Positions 42,657 through 52,283 are shown, counted from the stretch's first letter. The stretch is DNA of 62,489 nucleotides from an uncultured Eubacterium sp. (GCA_910584795.1 CAJUBZ010000005.1:1-62489); one strand, 5' to 3'. Notes: generated by a model from the letters alone, not told the origin. Translations and numbers: made by a program.

Positions 42657-43547
42657 TTATTTAGATAATGCCAGATATGCAGCACCGATTAGTCCGGAAT
42701 CTTCATTTAAAGTAGATTTTCGTACTTTTATAAATGGTTTAACATTGTCATAAACTTTGGTTTTTACAAGAGTCTCTACATCTTCTACAAACCCATCTAT
42801 TTTAAGGGCAACAGAGCCTCCTAATATTACTATCTCCGGGTCTGCAAATGCAAAAATGAATGCAATAAAGTTGGCAAGATAATTTTTGGCATCATCTATT
42901 ATGGTCTTAGCTGTTTTATTACCTAAAACAGCCAGATCATTAACTTCCCCTGCATGTGTAACATTAAGTCCCGCATTTATTGCACGGGTTGTAATGGCGG
43001 TTCCGCTACTAATGGCTTCAATGCCTCCAGGGATAATAGAACCGTGCGATGGACCATCCTGTATCATAATACAATTTGCAACTTCATTTGCATAACCATG
43101 TGCCCCTAGATAAATTTGTTTGTCAATGACAAATCCTGCTCCAAGTCCGGTAGATACTGTTAGGAACTGAACAAAGCGATAATCTTGTCCTTCTCCGACA
43201 ACTGCCTCAGCAAGGCCGGCAAGGTTTGCATCATTGTCCAGATATACCGGGATGTCTGTCATTTTGCTGAGTTCTTTTGCTACGAGCAGGTTATGCCAAT
43301 TACCATTCAAATTTGGTGGAGTCAGTATCTGACCATTCATCAGATCAAGAGGTCCTGGGCAGGACATGCCTGCTCCTGTAATACTATAGTCATAGTTTTT
43401 AATGATATCAGTGATTTTTCCTAAAGTAACTTCGGGATTAAATGAATCTGTGGCAAACTGATGCCTGTCAACTATATTTAATTTTTCGTCTACCAGGGCG
43501 ACACGGGTATTTGTGCCACCGATATCAATAGCAATAGCGTATTTCAT
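42657..43547 (-). CDS. ROK-family sugar kinase
   Basis: A 296-residue kinase-fold protein. The ATP site IDIGGTNTRVALVD is at the N-terminus; DNDANLAGLAEA holds the catalytic Asp, and a second glycine-rich motif TVSTGLGAGFVI follows. The cysteine cluster CxCGxxGCxE that binds zinc in most ROK kinases is absent: the equivalent stretch reads PSHGSIIPGGIEAISSG. The gene start overlaps the stop of the alpha-mannosidase gene by one base, so both are translationally coupled. Likely role: phosphorylation of mannose or a related hexose released by the mannosidase. Alternatively, without the zinc site, it may have diverged in function. Confidence 0.85.
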   Translation of the reverse strand: MKYAIAIDIGGTNTRVALVDEKLNIVDRHQFATDSFNPEVTLGKITDIIKNYDYSITGAGMSCPGPLDLMNGQILTPPNLNGNWHNLLVAKELSKMTDIPVYLDNDANLAGLAEAVVGEGQDYRFVQFLTVSTGLGAGFVIDKQIYLGAHGYANEVANCIMIQDGPSHGSIIPGGIEAISSGTAITTRAINAGLNVTHAGEVNDLAVLGNKTAKTIIDDAKNYLANFIAFIFAFADPEIVILGGSVALKIDGFVEDVETLVKTKVYDNVKPFIKVRKSTLNEDSGLIGAAYLALSK

Positions 43548-46258
43548 TATCTTACATAAATTGTCACAAATTTACAGTGCGACAGCTCCTTTACTTTTAT
43601 AGTGTTGTTGTGAATCGCAATGGATTCTGTTTTTTCTTCTTTTAAGTTCGTATAATAAGCTTCAGAAATATCAAAGTTAAATTTAATTGTATCACTGACA
43701 GTTTTATGGTTTTTTCCATTAAATAAACGTATAATGAAACCTTCACTGCCTTCCGCCTTTTTAATAGCAGAAACTACAAGATTATTTTTTGTTTCAAAAA
43801 GAGAAATTCTGGATGCTTCTGTGCCTTCAATTTCTCTCTGGGAGAAAATTAATCTTCCATTTAAGAATTCTGCATAAGTGTATACTTCAATTGGCGTGTT
43901 ATAGTTCTTTGCCAAAGTATCAACATTTGAATCATTAATATCGGAATTATAAGTCATAAAACCAAAAGAAAAATCCATTTCTTTTAGCAACTGTGCATCA
44001 GGCGTTTCAATAATTCTTTCGCCGCTTGCTCTACCCGGGCGGTAAATAAGGTTTTCTTTGCCCATAAATCCGTAAGTGCGGAATAAGGTAAGACGAATTT
44101 TCCTATCATCTAAAATTTCATATTCTCTTACTCCCTGTGGAATTACTGCAATTCCGGTGTTGTCATCAGTTAATGAAACATAGGATTGTGCAGGCTCGAT
44201 AGATATAGGAGGTTCCTGCCAGGATGACTGGTCGTTTGCCCAGTTGGCAAGTTCCTGAATTCCGGCTTTTTCTTCTTTGTGGTTTTTCATGCCTTCTAAA
44301 TACAGATTCATTTCTTTTTCATAATAATTTGGACGTTTAATCAAACCAAACTGCTGGTCAGCATAATTAAATTTACTTGTAATCTGGCTGTCAAAAATAA
44401 CACACAGACGATGGGATAATCCTTTATTGTCTACATGAACATTGAAATCAATAATTTTTGAATCTTTTCTTAAGCCAATTTCTAAAGTGACGGGCAGAGT
44501 AGTAGAAGTTTTATATTCTGCGCGCTCTTCCAAATCTTTTGGAATAATCATTTGATAGTGTATTTTGGCTTTGTTATATATATCATTTCCAGAGATTTCA
44601 TATTCAAATTTGGAATCTGTAGAGAAAATTTCCATATCTTTTCTTGGTGGAGAGTAATTAAAACTGTCACCATCATCTCCGTTTTCCACAAGTACACCCT
44701 GATTATTGTAGGTTTTATTATTTTCTTTATCCAAAATAGTTAGAGAACCATTTTCGGCAATAGTAATAGAGTAGAATTCATTTTCCAGTGTATTATTTTT
44801 TTTCATTGGAATACAACTGTTATCATTTACATCAATGGAATATTGAACATATCCAAGAGCAGGAACATCTTCTGTTTTAATTGCTAAAACAGCTTCTAAC
44901 ACATGTTCAGGAATGTAGAATTCTCTTGACGGATTAAGTTTAATTGTCTGTGACAGAACATAATCTGTCAGGTCTCTTGATGAAACGATGGTATAATTAA
45001 CTTTATTGCCCTTGTCGTCCAGAATTGCAAAATCACCACCCGGAATATAAGTTTTGATAAGAATGGTATCTTTCCGTTTTTGAGGTAAAGTATTTATCAA
45101 AGTAAATGTTATATCGGCATTATTTTTAATACTTGTTGCAATTAGTCTGGAATGAAGTTCCACAAGGTTTACGGCAATATCTCTTGCCTGTTTGTAACGC
45201 ATGTAAACGTCTTCATTTGCAGTGTCAGAAATACAGGAGCCAATGGAGTCGTGAGCTGCATTTTCAAATAATAGTTTCCAAACTTCTTCCACAACTTTGT
45301 GGGGATAAGTGTTCCCTAATTTGTAAGATAAAGCTAGTAGAGGCTCCATTACGTTTGTAACATAGTTTTGAACCTGAGTATTCAAAACTTTTAAATCCGA
45401 ACGTGAAGAAAATATGGATTTGTGTATTCTCATATGTTTGGCAATAACTAGTTCGCCCTGAACTTCTTCTAATGCTGGATTTTCGCTTTTTACATCATGA
45501 ATGTAATCTTCAATACTGCTGATGACATATTCATTTTCCGGGTCTATTTTATTCCTTTCAGTAATAATTTGTGGGAGATTTGTGCGGATAGGTGCCTGGT
45601 CAAAACCGTTCGGAAAATAAATATGTTTTGTGGAGCTTCCCTTTCCGGCTTTTTCAAAGCATTCTTTTTGCCAGAATTCGTTACTTTTTTCTGTTTCTTC
45701 TGGTATATTTCCGCCTATATAGTAACCAAATGGTATCTGAGTAGTAAAGACAACACTGCCATCATCACCTTTCCAGTTAAAATCCGTGTGTTTTACCATA
45801 TCGTCACTTACACCACGCCAGAATAAAGTATCATCAATACCAAATTCCTTATAAATTTGTGGCATATTTCCAGATTGTCCAAAGGAATCTGGAACATATC
45901 CTACATTCATATAGCCGCCAAATTCTTCACACCGTTTCATACCATAGTACATATTTCGCACAATACTTTCGCCGGAAATAACCAACTGGTCACTTTGTGT
46001 GTACCATGGACCTATAATTAATCTTTTATCCTTTACAAGTTTTGTGATACGCTCCTTATCATTAGGCATCCATTTAATATAATCATCTAAAAGAGATGCT
46101 TGTGCATCCAGCATAAAATATTTAAATTCTTCATCATTCTCTAACGTGTCTAAAACATCTTTTAAGTCTTTCATTAAATAAATTTTAGAACGTGAAGTAG
46201 TAAAATACCATTCTCTATCCCAGTGTGAGTGGGGTACAACATGTATTTTATGTTTCAT
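43547..46258 (-). CDS. GH38 alpha-mannosidase, MngB-like
   Basis: A 903-residue cytoplasmic glycoside hydrolase of family 38 (no signal peptide). The zinc-binding HSHWDREWYF (H10, H12, D14 region) is at the N-terminus, the nucleophile Asp124 is in GYVPDSFGQSGNMPQ, and a further zinc His is in ENAAHDSIGSC. The C-terminal half is the beta-sandwich domain of the family. The length matches MngB of E. coli, which cleaves 6-phosphomannosyl-glycerate, and streptococcal GH38 alpha-mannosidases. It is co-transcribed with fructose/mannosylglycerate-type PTS genes upstream and a ROK kinase downstream, pointing to a PTS-imported mannoside. Substrate not provable from sequence. AAGGAGGA precedes its start. 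Confidence 0.92.
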   Translation of the reverse strand: MKHKIHVVPHSHWDREWYFTTSRSKIYLMKDLKDVLDTLENDEEFKYFMLDAQASLLDDYIKWMPNDKERITKLVKDKRLIIGPWYTQSDQLVISGESIVRNMYYGMKRCEEFGGYMNVGYVPDSFGQSGNMPQIYKEFGIDDTLFWRGVSDDMVKHTDFNWKGDDGSVVFTTQIPFGYYIGGNIPEETEKSNEFWQKECFEKAGKGSSTKHIYFPNGFDQAPIRTNLPQIITERNKIDPENEYVISSIEDYIHDVKSENPALEEVQGELVIAKHMRIHKSIFSSRSDLKVLNTQVQNYVTNVMEPLLALSYKLGNTYPHKVVEEVWKLLFENAAHDSIGSCISDTANEDVYMRYKQARDIAVNLVELHSRLIATSIKNNADITFTLINTLPQKRKDTILIKTYIPGGDFAILDDKGNKVNYTIVSSRDLTDYVLSQTIKLNPSREFYIPEHVLEAVLAIKTEDVPALGYVQYSIDVNDNSCIPMKKNNTLENEFYSITIAENGSLTILDKENNKTYNNQGVLVENGDDGDSFNYSPPRKDMEIFSTDSKFEYEISGNDIYNKAKIHYQMIIPKDLEERAEYKTSTTLPVTLEIGLRKDSKIIDFNVHVDNKGLSHRLCVIFDSQITSKFNYADQQFGLIKRPNYYEKEMNLYLEGMKNHKEEKAGIQELANWANDQSSWQEPPISIEPAQSYVSLTDDNTGIAVIPQGVREYEILDDRKIRLTLFRTYGFMGKENLIYRPGRASGERIIETPDAQLLKEMDFSFGFMTYNSDINDSNVDTLAKNYNTPIEVYTYAEFLNGRLIFSQREIEGTEASRISLFETKNNLVVSAIKKAEGSEGFIIRLFNGKNHKTVSDTIKFNFDISEAYYTNLKEEKTESIAIHNNTIKVKELSHCKFVTIYVR

Positions 46259-46320
46259 GGGAAATCCTCCTTATATTATATAAGCGATGTAAATTTTTAT
46301 CGCTTATGTTGAATTAAGCA

Positions 46321-46348
46321 GGGCAGAGGCAAATCACGCCTCTGCCCA
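46321..46348 (-). other. Hairpin between EIIC and mannosidase genes
   Basis: GGGCAGAGGC and GCCTCTGCCC are perfect 10-bp arms. No T run follows on the minus strand, so a processing or message-stabilising element is likely. Confidence 0.55.
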
Positions 46349-46381
46349 TTTCTCTTAACTGTTTTGGGTTATTTAATTTTT

Positions 46382-47491
46382 TTATTCAACATCTTCAAAA
46401 GAAAGTTCAATTTCGTTAATATCTACATCTTCGGAAACATTGTCAGTATTTTGATTAAAGTCAACAAAAATTGTTGCAAGTACTGCGATTATAATAGCAC
46501 CTACTAAAATACCGATAAGATAAGCCCATCCGTTTGTGACAGATACGAAACCGTAGATACCGCCAACAGGAGGAATCTCACCTTTTGCACCAAGTAAGCA
46601 TGTAACTGCTGTACCGATAGCACCACCAAGCATATTAATAGGAATTAATACCTGAGGTTTCACTAAGGTAAAAGGAATCGCTCCTTCTGTAATACCGATA
46701 AATCCCATTACCCAGTTACCTTTACCTGTTTCTCTAAAGGAAGCAGAAAATCTCTTTTTTCTAATAACAGTTGCAATAGCATATGCTAAAGGTGGAATAC
46801 AAATAGCACAATTGATAAATACATTCGGCTGATAAATGCCTTCTGCTAATAACACATTACCAGCCATCCATGCAGATTTATTAATTGGGCCTCCCATGTC
46901 GGATGCTATCATGGCACCTAAAGTGAGGGCCATAATTAATTGGGATGTGCCGCTTTTACTCATTGCACTTAGCCAGTCTACCAGCCAGTTATTAATTGCA
47001 GCCAGTGGGTCTGCAAGAATGGCACCCATAATAATTGCTACGATACCGGTTGCAAGGAATGGCAAAATAACAAGTGGCATCATTGTCTGCATTGATTCTG
47101 GAAGATGAATATGTTTCTTTGCCCATTTAACAGTGTAACCTGCAATAAAAGCAGCGATAACAGCACCTAAGAATCCGGCTTGTGTGTCAGAGGCAAGAGC
47201 ACCACCGATGAGACCGGCACCAATAGCCGGTTTGTCAGCAATACTGTATGCAATGAAACCTGCTAATACTGTATTGATCAGTCCGATACCTGTCCAACCT
47301 ACGTTTTCAATTAATTTCAGAATGTGTAAAAAACCTGTTCCGTCAACATATGGGTCGAGTGAAGTAATACCCATAAATAAAGCTATTATTTTCGGAATAG
47401 CTACGACTAAGGATGCTCCGATAATAAGAGGGAGCATATAGCCGATACCGGTCATCAAATGACCTTTTGCTTCTTTAAAAAAATTTTTCAT
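46382..47491 (-). CDS. PTS EIIC, fructose/mannosylglycerate type
   Basis: A 369-residue membrane component with about nine helices, of the fructose (Fru) superfamily of PTS permeases. MTGIGYMLPLIIGASLVVAI at the N-terminus, ASDMGGPINKSAW in the middle and GFIGITEGAIPF near residue 270 are the family's conserved substrate-site motifs. It carries no fused IIA or IIB domain; these are separate genes directly upstream. The Asp/Glu-rich tail (after VDFNQNTD) is unusual. Sugar specificity is inferred from the neighbouring GH38 enzyme: a mannoside rather than fructose. Confidence 0.92.
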   Translation of the reverse strand: MKNFFKEAKGHLMTGIGYMLPLIIGASLVVAIPKIIALFMGITSLDPYVDGTGFLHILKLIENVGWTGIGLINTVLAGFIAYSIADKPAIGAGLIGGALASDTQAGFLGAVIAAFIAGYTVKWAKKHIHLPESMQTMMPLVILPFLATGIVAIIMGAILADPLAAINNWLVDWLSAMSKSGTSQLIMALTLGAMIASDMGGPINKSAWMAGNVLLAEGIYQPNVFINCAICIPPLAYAIATVIRKKRFSASFRETGKGNWVMGFIGITEGAIPFTLVKPQVLIPINMLGGAIGTAVTCLLGAKGEIPPVGGIYGFVSVTNGWAYLIGILVGAIIIAVLATIFVDFNQNTDNVSEDVDINEIELSFEDVE

Positions 47492-47557
47492 GTTTTATAA
47501 TCTCCTTTTGTTAATTATGGTTTAAAATTGTATTTACATTTACAGTTGTATTTATTG

Positions 47558-47869
47558 TTATTTATTTACTGCAGCCACGCACTTTTTGATTACCGTTTCA
47601 GGGGCCTTGATGCAGATATTAATATCTACACGAATTACCTTTTTTCTAGAAAAACGTTCCATGTCAGTAATTTTCTGATCTGAAGCAATAATAACCAAAT
47701 CAGCTGCTTTGGCTTCTTCCGGGGTAATCATATTAATCTGTCCCATACTTCCCTGCTGCTCGATTTTAATGTCATAACCTAATTCTTTTCCAGCCTTTTC
47801 TAAAGCTTTTGCAGCCATTGGAGTATGTGCTAATCCAGCAGGACAAGCAGAAATTCCTACGATATTCAT
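47558..47869 (-). CDS. PTS EIIB, fructose/mannosylglycerate type
   Basis: A 103-residue cytoplasmic phosphocarrier. The phosphorylated cysteine is C9 in ISACPAGLAHTPMAAKAL, the Fru-type IIB loop. Stand-alone IIB proteins of about 100 residues are usual where IIC is separate. It begins one base after the EIIA stop and is followed by EIIC. Confidence 0.93.
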   Translation of the reverse strand: MNIVGISACPAGLAHTPMAAKALEKAGKELGYDIKIEQQGSMGQINMITPEEAKAADLVIIASDQKITDMERFSRKKVIRVDINICIKAPETVIKKCVAAVNK

Positions 47870-47870
47870 A

Positions 47871-48326
47871 TTAATTATCCTCCTTTATAATTTTTGTTAT
47901 ATATTTTGTCAGCTCAGATTTATTATCAGATGAACGTACCGTATTTTTGAATTCATCTTCTAATAAATTTGTTGCTAATTTTGAAATCATCATCAAATGT
48001 TCATTACCGGCGTTTTGCTTTGGAACAATTAATGCAAATAAATTTGTAACGAATGAATCATCTAAAGTTTCCCATTCTTTAATTGGGTTTTTACAGCGGG
48101 CATATATTATTGCAATTTCTTTTGCATGGGATGATTTTGCATGAGGAATTGCAAAACCGTCCTGCAGGCCTGTAGAAAACTCTTCCTCTCTTTTTAGAAA
48201 ATCTTCAAGAAGTCCATTCTTGTCATCAGTAAGACCAAGTGAGAGTGCCTGATTACTGATAAATTCTAAAACTTCTGTTTTAGTGTTTACATTAACATCA
48301 AAAAATATATATTCTTCTTTAAACAA
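47871..48326 (-). CDS. PTS EIIA, fructose/mannitol type
   Basis: A 151-residue IIA domain of the PTS_EIIA_2 family. The phosphorylated histidine is H62 in GLQDGFAIPHAKSSH. It transfers phosphate from HPr to EIIB. It initiates with TTG at 48326, supported by AAGGAGG eight bases upstream and by the lack of an ATG. It is the first gene of the minus-strand operon IIA-IIB-IIC-GH38-ROK. Confidence 0.9.
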   Translation of the reverse strand: MFKEEYIFFDVNVNTKTEVLEFISNQALSLGLTDDKNGLLEDFLKREEEFSTGLQDGFAIPHAKSSHAKEIAIIYARCKNPIKEWETLDDSFVTNLFALIVPKQNAGNEHLMMISKLATNLLEDEFKNTVRSSDNKSELTKYITKIIKEDN

Positions 48327-48444
48327 TTGTTTACCTCCTTGTTTTTGGTTATACTATTTCCCATTAGCGTTTCGGCTTATGGTATAGTTGCTTTGTTTAT
48401 GAATTAAGTATATTCGGAAGGAAATTAAAATTCAATTGATGCAA

Positions 48445-48551
48445 TTTCCGCTTCAAAATGGAAAAAATAATTATAGGAAAAATCATATTTCCAAAAATAA
48501 GTGGAAAAATAAATAGTCATATAACAAGTTGTTTCCATTTTTTTTTGGAAA
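48445..48551. promoter_or_regulatory. Three TTTCC-N10-GGAAA operator-like sites
   Basis: Identical-architecture inverted repeats lie at 48445-48464, 48488-48507 and 48532-48551. Each is TTTCC, ten bases, GGAAA. Their centres are 43 and 44 bp apart, about four helical turns, so they lie on one face of the DNA. They fill the gap (48327-48658) between the PTS operon and the divergent PRD regulator and are likely its binding sites, perhaps controlling both directions. Confidence 0.75.
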
Positions 48552-48658
48552 ATACCACAATTGTAATTTTGTTAAAATATACATTACAATAAGAACAAAT
48601 ATATTTTAAATATAAAGTGTGGATTGATGAAAAAACAAGGTAAAAAGGAGGAGGAAAA

Positions 48659-50575
48659 GTGTTTCAGTACGGAAGGTTGAATGAAGTATTTCATTATATT
48701 AGAAAACATGATTACATTTCTTCTGAAAGACTTGCATCCAGATTTGATGTGACAGATAGAACGATAAGAAACGATATTCAGGAAATTAATTTTGTTTTAT
48801 CAGAGCATGGAGCAGTTATCAAATTAAAAAGAAAATACGGATATTATATTGATGTAACCGACGATAGCTTATTTATAAGTTTTTTGGAACAGTTGGAGAA
48901 AAATGTAAAGAACAATATTGAACTTGAAACAAGTAAGGATAGGATACGATATATTTTAGGACTGTTGTTGGAATCAGATGATTATATATCGCTTACTGAA
49001 ATTATGGACAGGGTTTATATTTCTAAAAATACTCTTAATAACTATATAAAAACTATAAAAAAAATTGTAGAGAGATATCATCTGGAATATATTTCAAAAC
49101 CGAATGCAGGAATTAAAATTATCGGTGCGGAAGATGACAAGAGAAAGTGCATAATGGATCATGTTATAACTTATGACTTTGATAATTATATTACAGGGTT
49201 TACAAAAGAAGAGCGAGCATTATTTAAAGGGATTGATTTAGACTATTTAAAAAAGATTACATTGTCTCAGTTAAAAAGGCGAAACATTGAGACCAGTGAT
49301 TATAATATAAAAAATTTGATTATTCATCTGGCATTGATGATTTCTCGTGTGAGACGAAATAATTATATCAATCTATTAGATATTGAAATAGACTATTCTA
49401 TTATGGTAATCGTTGAAAGTTTATGTCAAGATGTAGAAGAGTACTATGATATTGTTATTTCAAAAGGAGAAAAAATTTATATTTATCTTCATTTTGTTGC
49501 CAATACCCATATGGAAGCAACAAAAATAGATGATATCTGGCTGGAAAAATCTGTTTTCGATATTTTGGAAATAATATATGAAAGTTATAGTTTTGATTTA
49601 CGGGATGATGAGATTTTATTAGAGGATTTGTTTCGGCATATGAAATCAATCTTTATTAATAAAACCTTTGGTTTGAATATTCGTAATCCATTGATTAATA
49701 CAATTAAAAGTAACTATCCACTTGCATTCGAAATTACTTTGACAGCAGTATCAAAAGTTTTTACAAAGCAGCCGTTTGTATTAAATGAGGAAGATGTAGG
49801 ATATGTTTCTGTGCATATTGGAGCAGCAATTGAACGATATTTTGCAAAAAGACTTGAAAAGAAAAATGTTATCCTTGTATGTGGAAATGGACAGGCTACG
49901 ATAAGAATGCTGGAAGCGAGACTGAATTTATATTTTTCTGATAAAATTAATATCGTAAGATGTATATCATATAATGAATATAATAATTATCGGGGGAAGG
50001 ATTTTAACCGAATTGATTTTGTTATCTCTACAGTTCCATTAGAAAGCAGAATCGTTCCTTCAATTACGGTAAATTTTGCTTTAAAAAATAAAGACATTGA
50101 ATCCATCTCAAGATTTATTAATATAATGAACATCAAAAAAGGACAAAAGGAATCAGGTTTTTTTGATGAGGAATTATTCTTCCGGTTTCAAGAAGTACCA
50201 GATAAGGAATCGTTACTTCGGGTTTTATGTAATAGACTAAATGAAAAAGGTATTGTGGAAGATGATTTTATTGATTCTGTGTTAGAGAGAGAAGAATTAG
50301 GAAATACAAATATGAATGATACATTTGCTCTGGCACACCCTATGAAATTGTGTGCAAAGGAGACAAAAGTTGCAGTTGCAATATTGGACAAACCGGTTTT
50401 ATGGAATGAAGAAGAGACAGTAGAAATTGTTTTTCTTCTTGCTATTAAGCAGGGGGTACAAAAAGATATAGAACGTTTGTATGACAGTTTTATTGAAATT
50501 GTAAATGATTCAAAACTGCAACAGAAAATTATTCATTGCACAGATTATAATGAGTTTATTTCAATTTTGCAATAA
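48659..50575 (+). CDS. PRD-containing transcriptional regulator (BglG/MtlR type)
   Basis: A 638-residue PTS-controlled regulator. Two N-terminal helix-turn-helix domains (SERLASRFDVTDRTIRNDIQEIN near 20-45; YISLTEIMDRVYISKNTLNNYIKTIK near 100-125) bind DNA, followed by two PTS regulation domains (about 180-400), an EIIB-like domain with VILVCGNGQATIRML near 400-410, and an EIIA-like domain with ALAHPMK near 560. This is the MtlR/LicR layout of DNA-binding activators rather than RNA-binding antiterminators. It starts with GTG, with AAAGGAGGAGG before it. Divergent placement suggests it senses flux through the adjacent PTS and switches the mannoside operon. Confidence 0.9.
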   Translation: MFQYGRLNEVFHYIRKHDYISSERLASRFDVTDRTIRNDIQEINFVLSEHGAVIKLKRKYGYYIDVTDDSLFISFLEQLEKNVKNNIELETSKDRIRYILGLLLESDDYISLTEIMDRVYISKNTLNNYIKTIKKIVERYHLEYISKPNAGIKIIGAEDDKRKCIMDHVITYDFDNYITGFTKEERALFKGIDLDYLKKITLSQLKRRNIETSDYNIKNLIIHLALMISRVRRNNYINLLDIEIDYSIMVIVESLCQDVEEYYDIVISKGEKIYIYLHFVANTHMEATKIDDIWLEKSVFDILEIIYESYSFDLRDDEILLEDLFRHMKSIFINKTFGLNIRNPLINTIKSNYPLAFEITLTAVSKVFTKQPFVLNEEDVGYVSVHIGAAIERYFAKRLEKKNVILVCGNGQATIRMLEARLNLYFSDKINIVRCISYNEYNNYRGKDFNRIDFVISTVPLESRIVPSITVNFALKNKDIESISRFINIMNIKKGQKESGFFDEELFFRFQEVPDKESLLRVLCNRLNEKGIVEDDFIDSVLEREELGNTNMNDTFALAHPMKLCAKETKVAVAILDKPVLWNEEETVEIVFLLAIKQGVQKDIERLYDSFIEIVNDSKLQQKIIHCTDYNEFISILQ

Positions 50576-50643
50576 AAAATACAGAAGGAATATTTTTCTT
50601 TATACTGCATAAAATATATAGATTAAATAGGTATGGTAATTTT

Positions 50644-51918
50644 ATGCTTATAAAAATGCAGGTAGACTCAGGAGAAATAGGAGAATTACAGGTAAACGTA
50701 GTAGATAGTAATAATGTACCCATAAAGGATGCAAAAGTAATTATTAGGAGACCGAGGCAGGAAGGCGACCCACAGCAGAATCAGGTACAGGAAATTGAGC
50801 AGTTACAGACAGATAGTTCAGGGCAGACACAGATTGTGGATTTAAGTACACCACCATTGGAGTTGAGTCTGGACGAAAATAATGATTTGCAGCCGTATGC
50901 CAATTATGATGTGGAGGTTGATGTTCCAGGATATGAGACGGAAAATATTGAAAATGTAGAATTGTTATCGAACGAGTTATCAATTCAGAATGTCAAAATG
51001 CGCAGAGTAGAAGGAGAAGATGTAGAGAATATTAATATTTCTCCACATACATTGTATTATGAGTATCCTCCCAAAATTCCAGAAGATGATATTAAAGATG
51101 TCGGCGAGCCTGGAGAAATTGTATTGAGCCGTGTAGTTGTTCCGGAATATGTTGTGGTACATGATGGAACGCCTTCTAGTAATGCAAAGGATTACTATGT
51201 AACATATAAAGATTATATTAAAAATGTAGCATCTTCAGAAATATATGCAACATGGCCGCAGGCTACGTTAGAGGCTAACATATTAGCAATTATGTCATTT
51301 ACAATGAATCGTGTATATACGGAGTGGTACAGAAACAAAGGCTACGATTTTACTATCACTTCGTCTACAGCGTATGACCAGAAATGGATTAATGGAAGAA
51401 ATATATTTGAATCCATCAGTCTGGTGGTTGATAATATTTTTGACCAGTATTTGTCATTTCCGGATGTGAGACAGCCAATTCTTACCCAATATTGTGACGG
51501 TAGAAGAGTTAGCTGTCCAAACTGGCTCAGTCAGTGGGGATCATGTAATTTAGGAGAACAGGGATATTCGACTCTGGAAATTATAAGAAATTATTATGGC
51601 AGTGATATGTACATTAATACAGCAGAACAGATATCGGGAATTCCGGCATCCTGGCCTGGCTATAATTTAGATGTGGGAGCAAGTGGACCGAAAGTTCAGC
51701 AGATGCAGGAACAGTTAGATACGATAGCATCAGTGTATACTGCAATTCCAAGAATAGCAGCAGATGGTATCTTTGGTGAGAATACGCAGGCAGCGGTAAG
51801 AGCATTCCAGAAAATATTTGATTTACCACAGACAGGAATTGTAGATTTTGCTACGTGGTATAAAATATCACAGATATATGTAGGAATTACGAGGATAGCT
51901 GAGGGAATACCGAGGTAG
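50644..51918 (+). CDS. Peptidoglycan-binding protein with SpoIID-like middle domain
   Basis: A 424-residue protein without a clear signal peptide. Residues about 10-120 form a carboxypeptidase-regulatory-like beta domain (ELQVNVVDSNNVPIKDAKVII). Residues about 175-335 (VTYKDYIKNVASSEIYATWPQATLEANILAIMSF ... GRRVSCPNWLSQWGSCNLGEQGYSTLEIIRNYYG) resemble the SpoIID/LytB amidase-enhancer type. Residues about 345-410 are a PG_binding_1 domain (GASGPKVQQMQEQLDTIA ... DGIFGENTQAAVRAFQ). It is probably a cell-wall or spore-envelope protein. The lack of a signal peptide would fit action inside the mother cell during sporulation. A clear ribosome site is missing, so the start is uncertain. Confidence 0.7.
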   Translation: MLIKMQVDSGEIGELQVNVVDSNNVPIKDAKVIIRRPRQEGDPQQNQVQEIEQLQTDSSGQTQIVDLSTPPLELSLDENNDLQPYANYDVEVDVPGYETENIENVELLSNELSIQNVKMRRVEGEDVENINISPHTLYYEYPPKIPEDDIKDVGEPGEIVLSRVVVPEYVVVHDGTPSSNAKDYYVTYKDYIKNVASSEIYATWPQATLEANILAIMSFTMNRVYTEWYRNKGYDFTITSSTAYDQKWINGRNIFESISLVVDNIFDQYLSFPDVRQPILTQYCDGRRVSCPNWLSQWGSCNLGEQGYSTLEIIRNYYGSDMYINTAEQISGIPASWPGYNLDVGASGPKVQQMQEQLDTIASVYTAIPRIAADGIFGENTQAAVRAFQKIFDLPQTGIVDFATWYKISQIYVGITRIAEGIPR

Positions 51919-51960
51919 GGAGAAAAATTGGAGATAGAAACGTCAAAAAAGGCGATGATT

Positions 51961-51997
51961 AAGGCACTATGAAAATTTGAATTTCATAGTGCCTTTT
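51961..51997 (+). terminator. Terminator after the peptidoglycan-binding protein gene
   Basis: AAGGCACTATGAAA and TTTCATAGTGCCTT pair around ATTTGAA, followed by TT. Confidence 0.8.
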
Positions 51998-52001
51998 AAG
52001 A

Positions 52002-52154
52002 ATGCTGTTACACTTTGAGATCATTAAAGTGCGGGTAGAAAATGCCATCTATATGAAATTAAAAAATGATGTATCTTTTAATGTAGAAACAGTAAGAAGA
52101 TTCAAAGAGGGGAATGAAGAAATATTAAATCATATTATAGGACAGGCACATTAG
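52002..52154 (+). CDS. Possible 50-residue frame or gene remnant
   Basis: An open frame of 51 codons from ATG 52002 to TAG 52154: MLLHFEIIKVRVENAI at the start, KLKNDVSFNVETVRRFKEGN in the middle. Amino-acid composition is protein-like, but there is no ribosome site and it starts immediately after a terminator. It could be the tail of a lost gene. I do not recognise a family. The rest of the gap 52155-52248 shows nothing. Confidence 0.3.
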   Translation: MLLHFEIIKVRVENAIYMKLKNDVSFNVETVRRFKEGNEEILNHIIGQAH

Positions 52155-52248
52155 AGGTCTGTCTTATTTAAAATAATTTGTTTTTTCATTCAAATGTAAC
52201 ACGAAATTCACAGATGACTTCACAATGCAAAGTGTTCCGCAAAACTTG

Positions 52249-52277
52249 TTGAAACATGATATCTTTTTTGATATAAT
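52249..52277 (+). promoter_or_regulatory. carAB promoter
   Basis: TTGAAA (52249-52254), 17-bp spacer, perfect TATAAT (52272-52277). The transcript would start near 52284, leaving a leader of about 135 nt. Confidence 0.85.
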
Positions 52278-52283
52278 CTTGTA

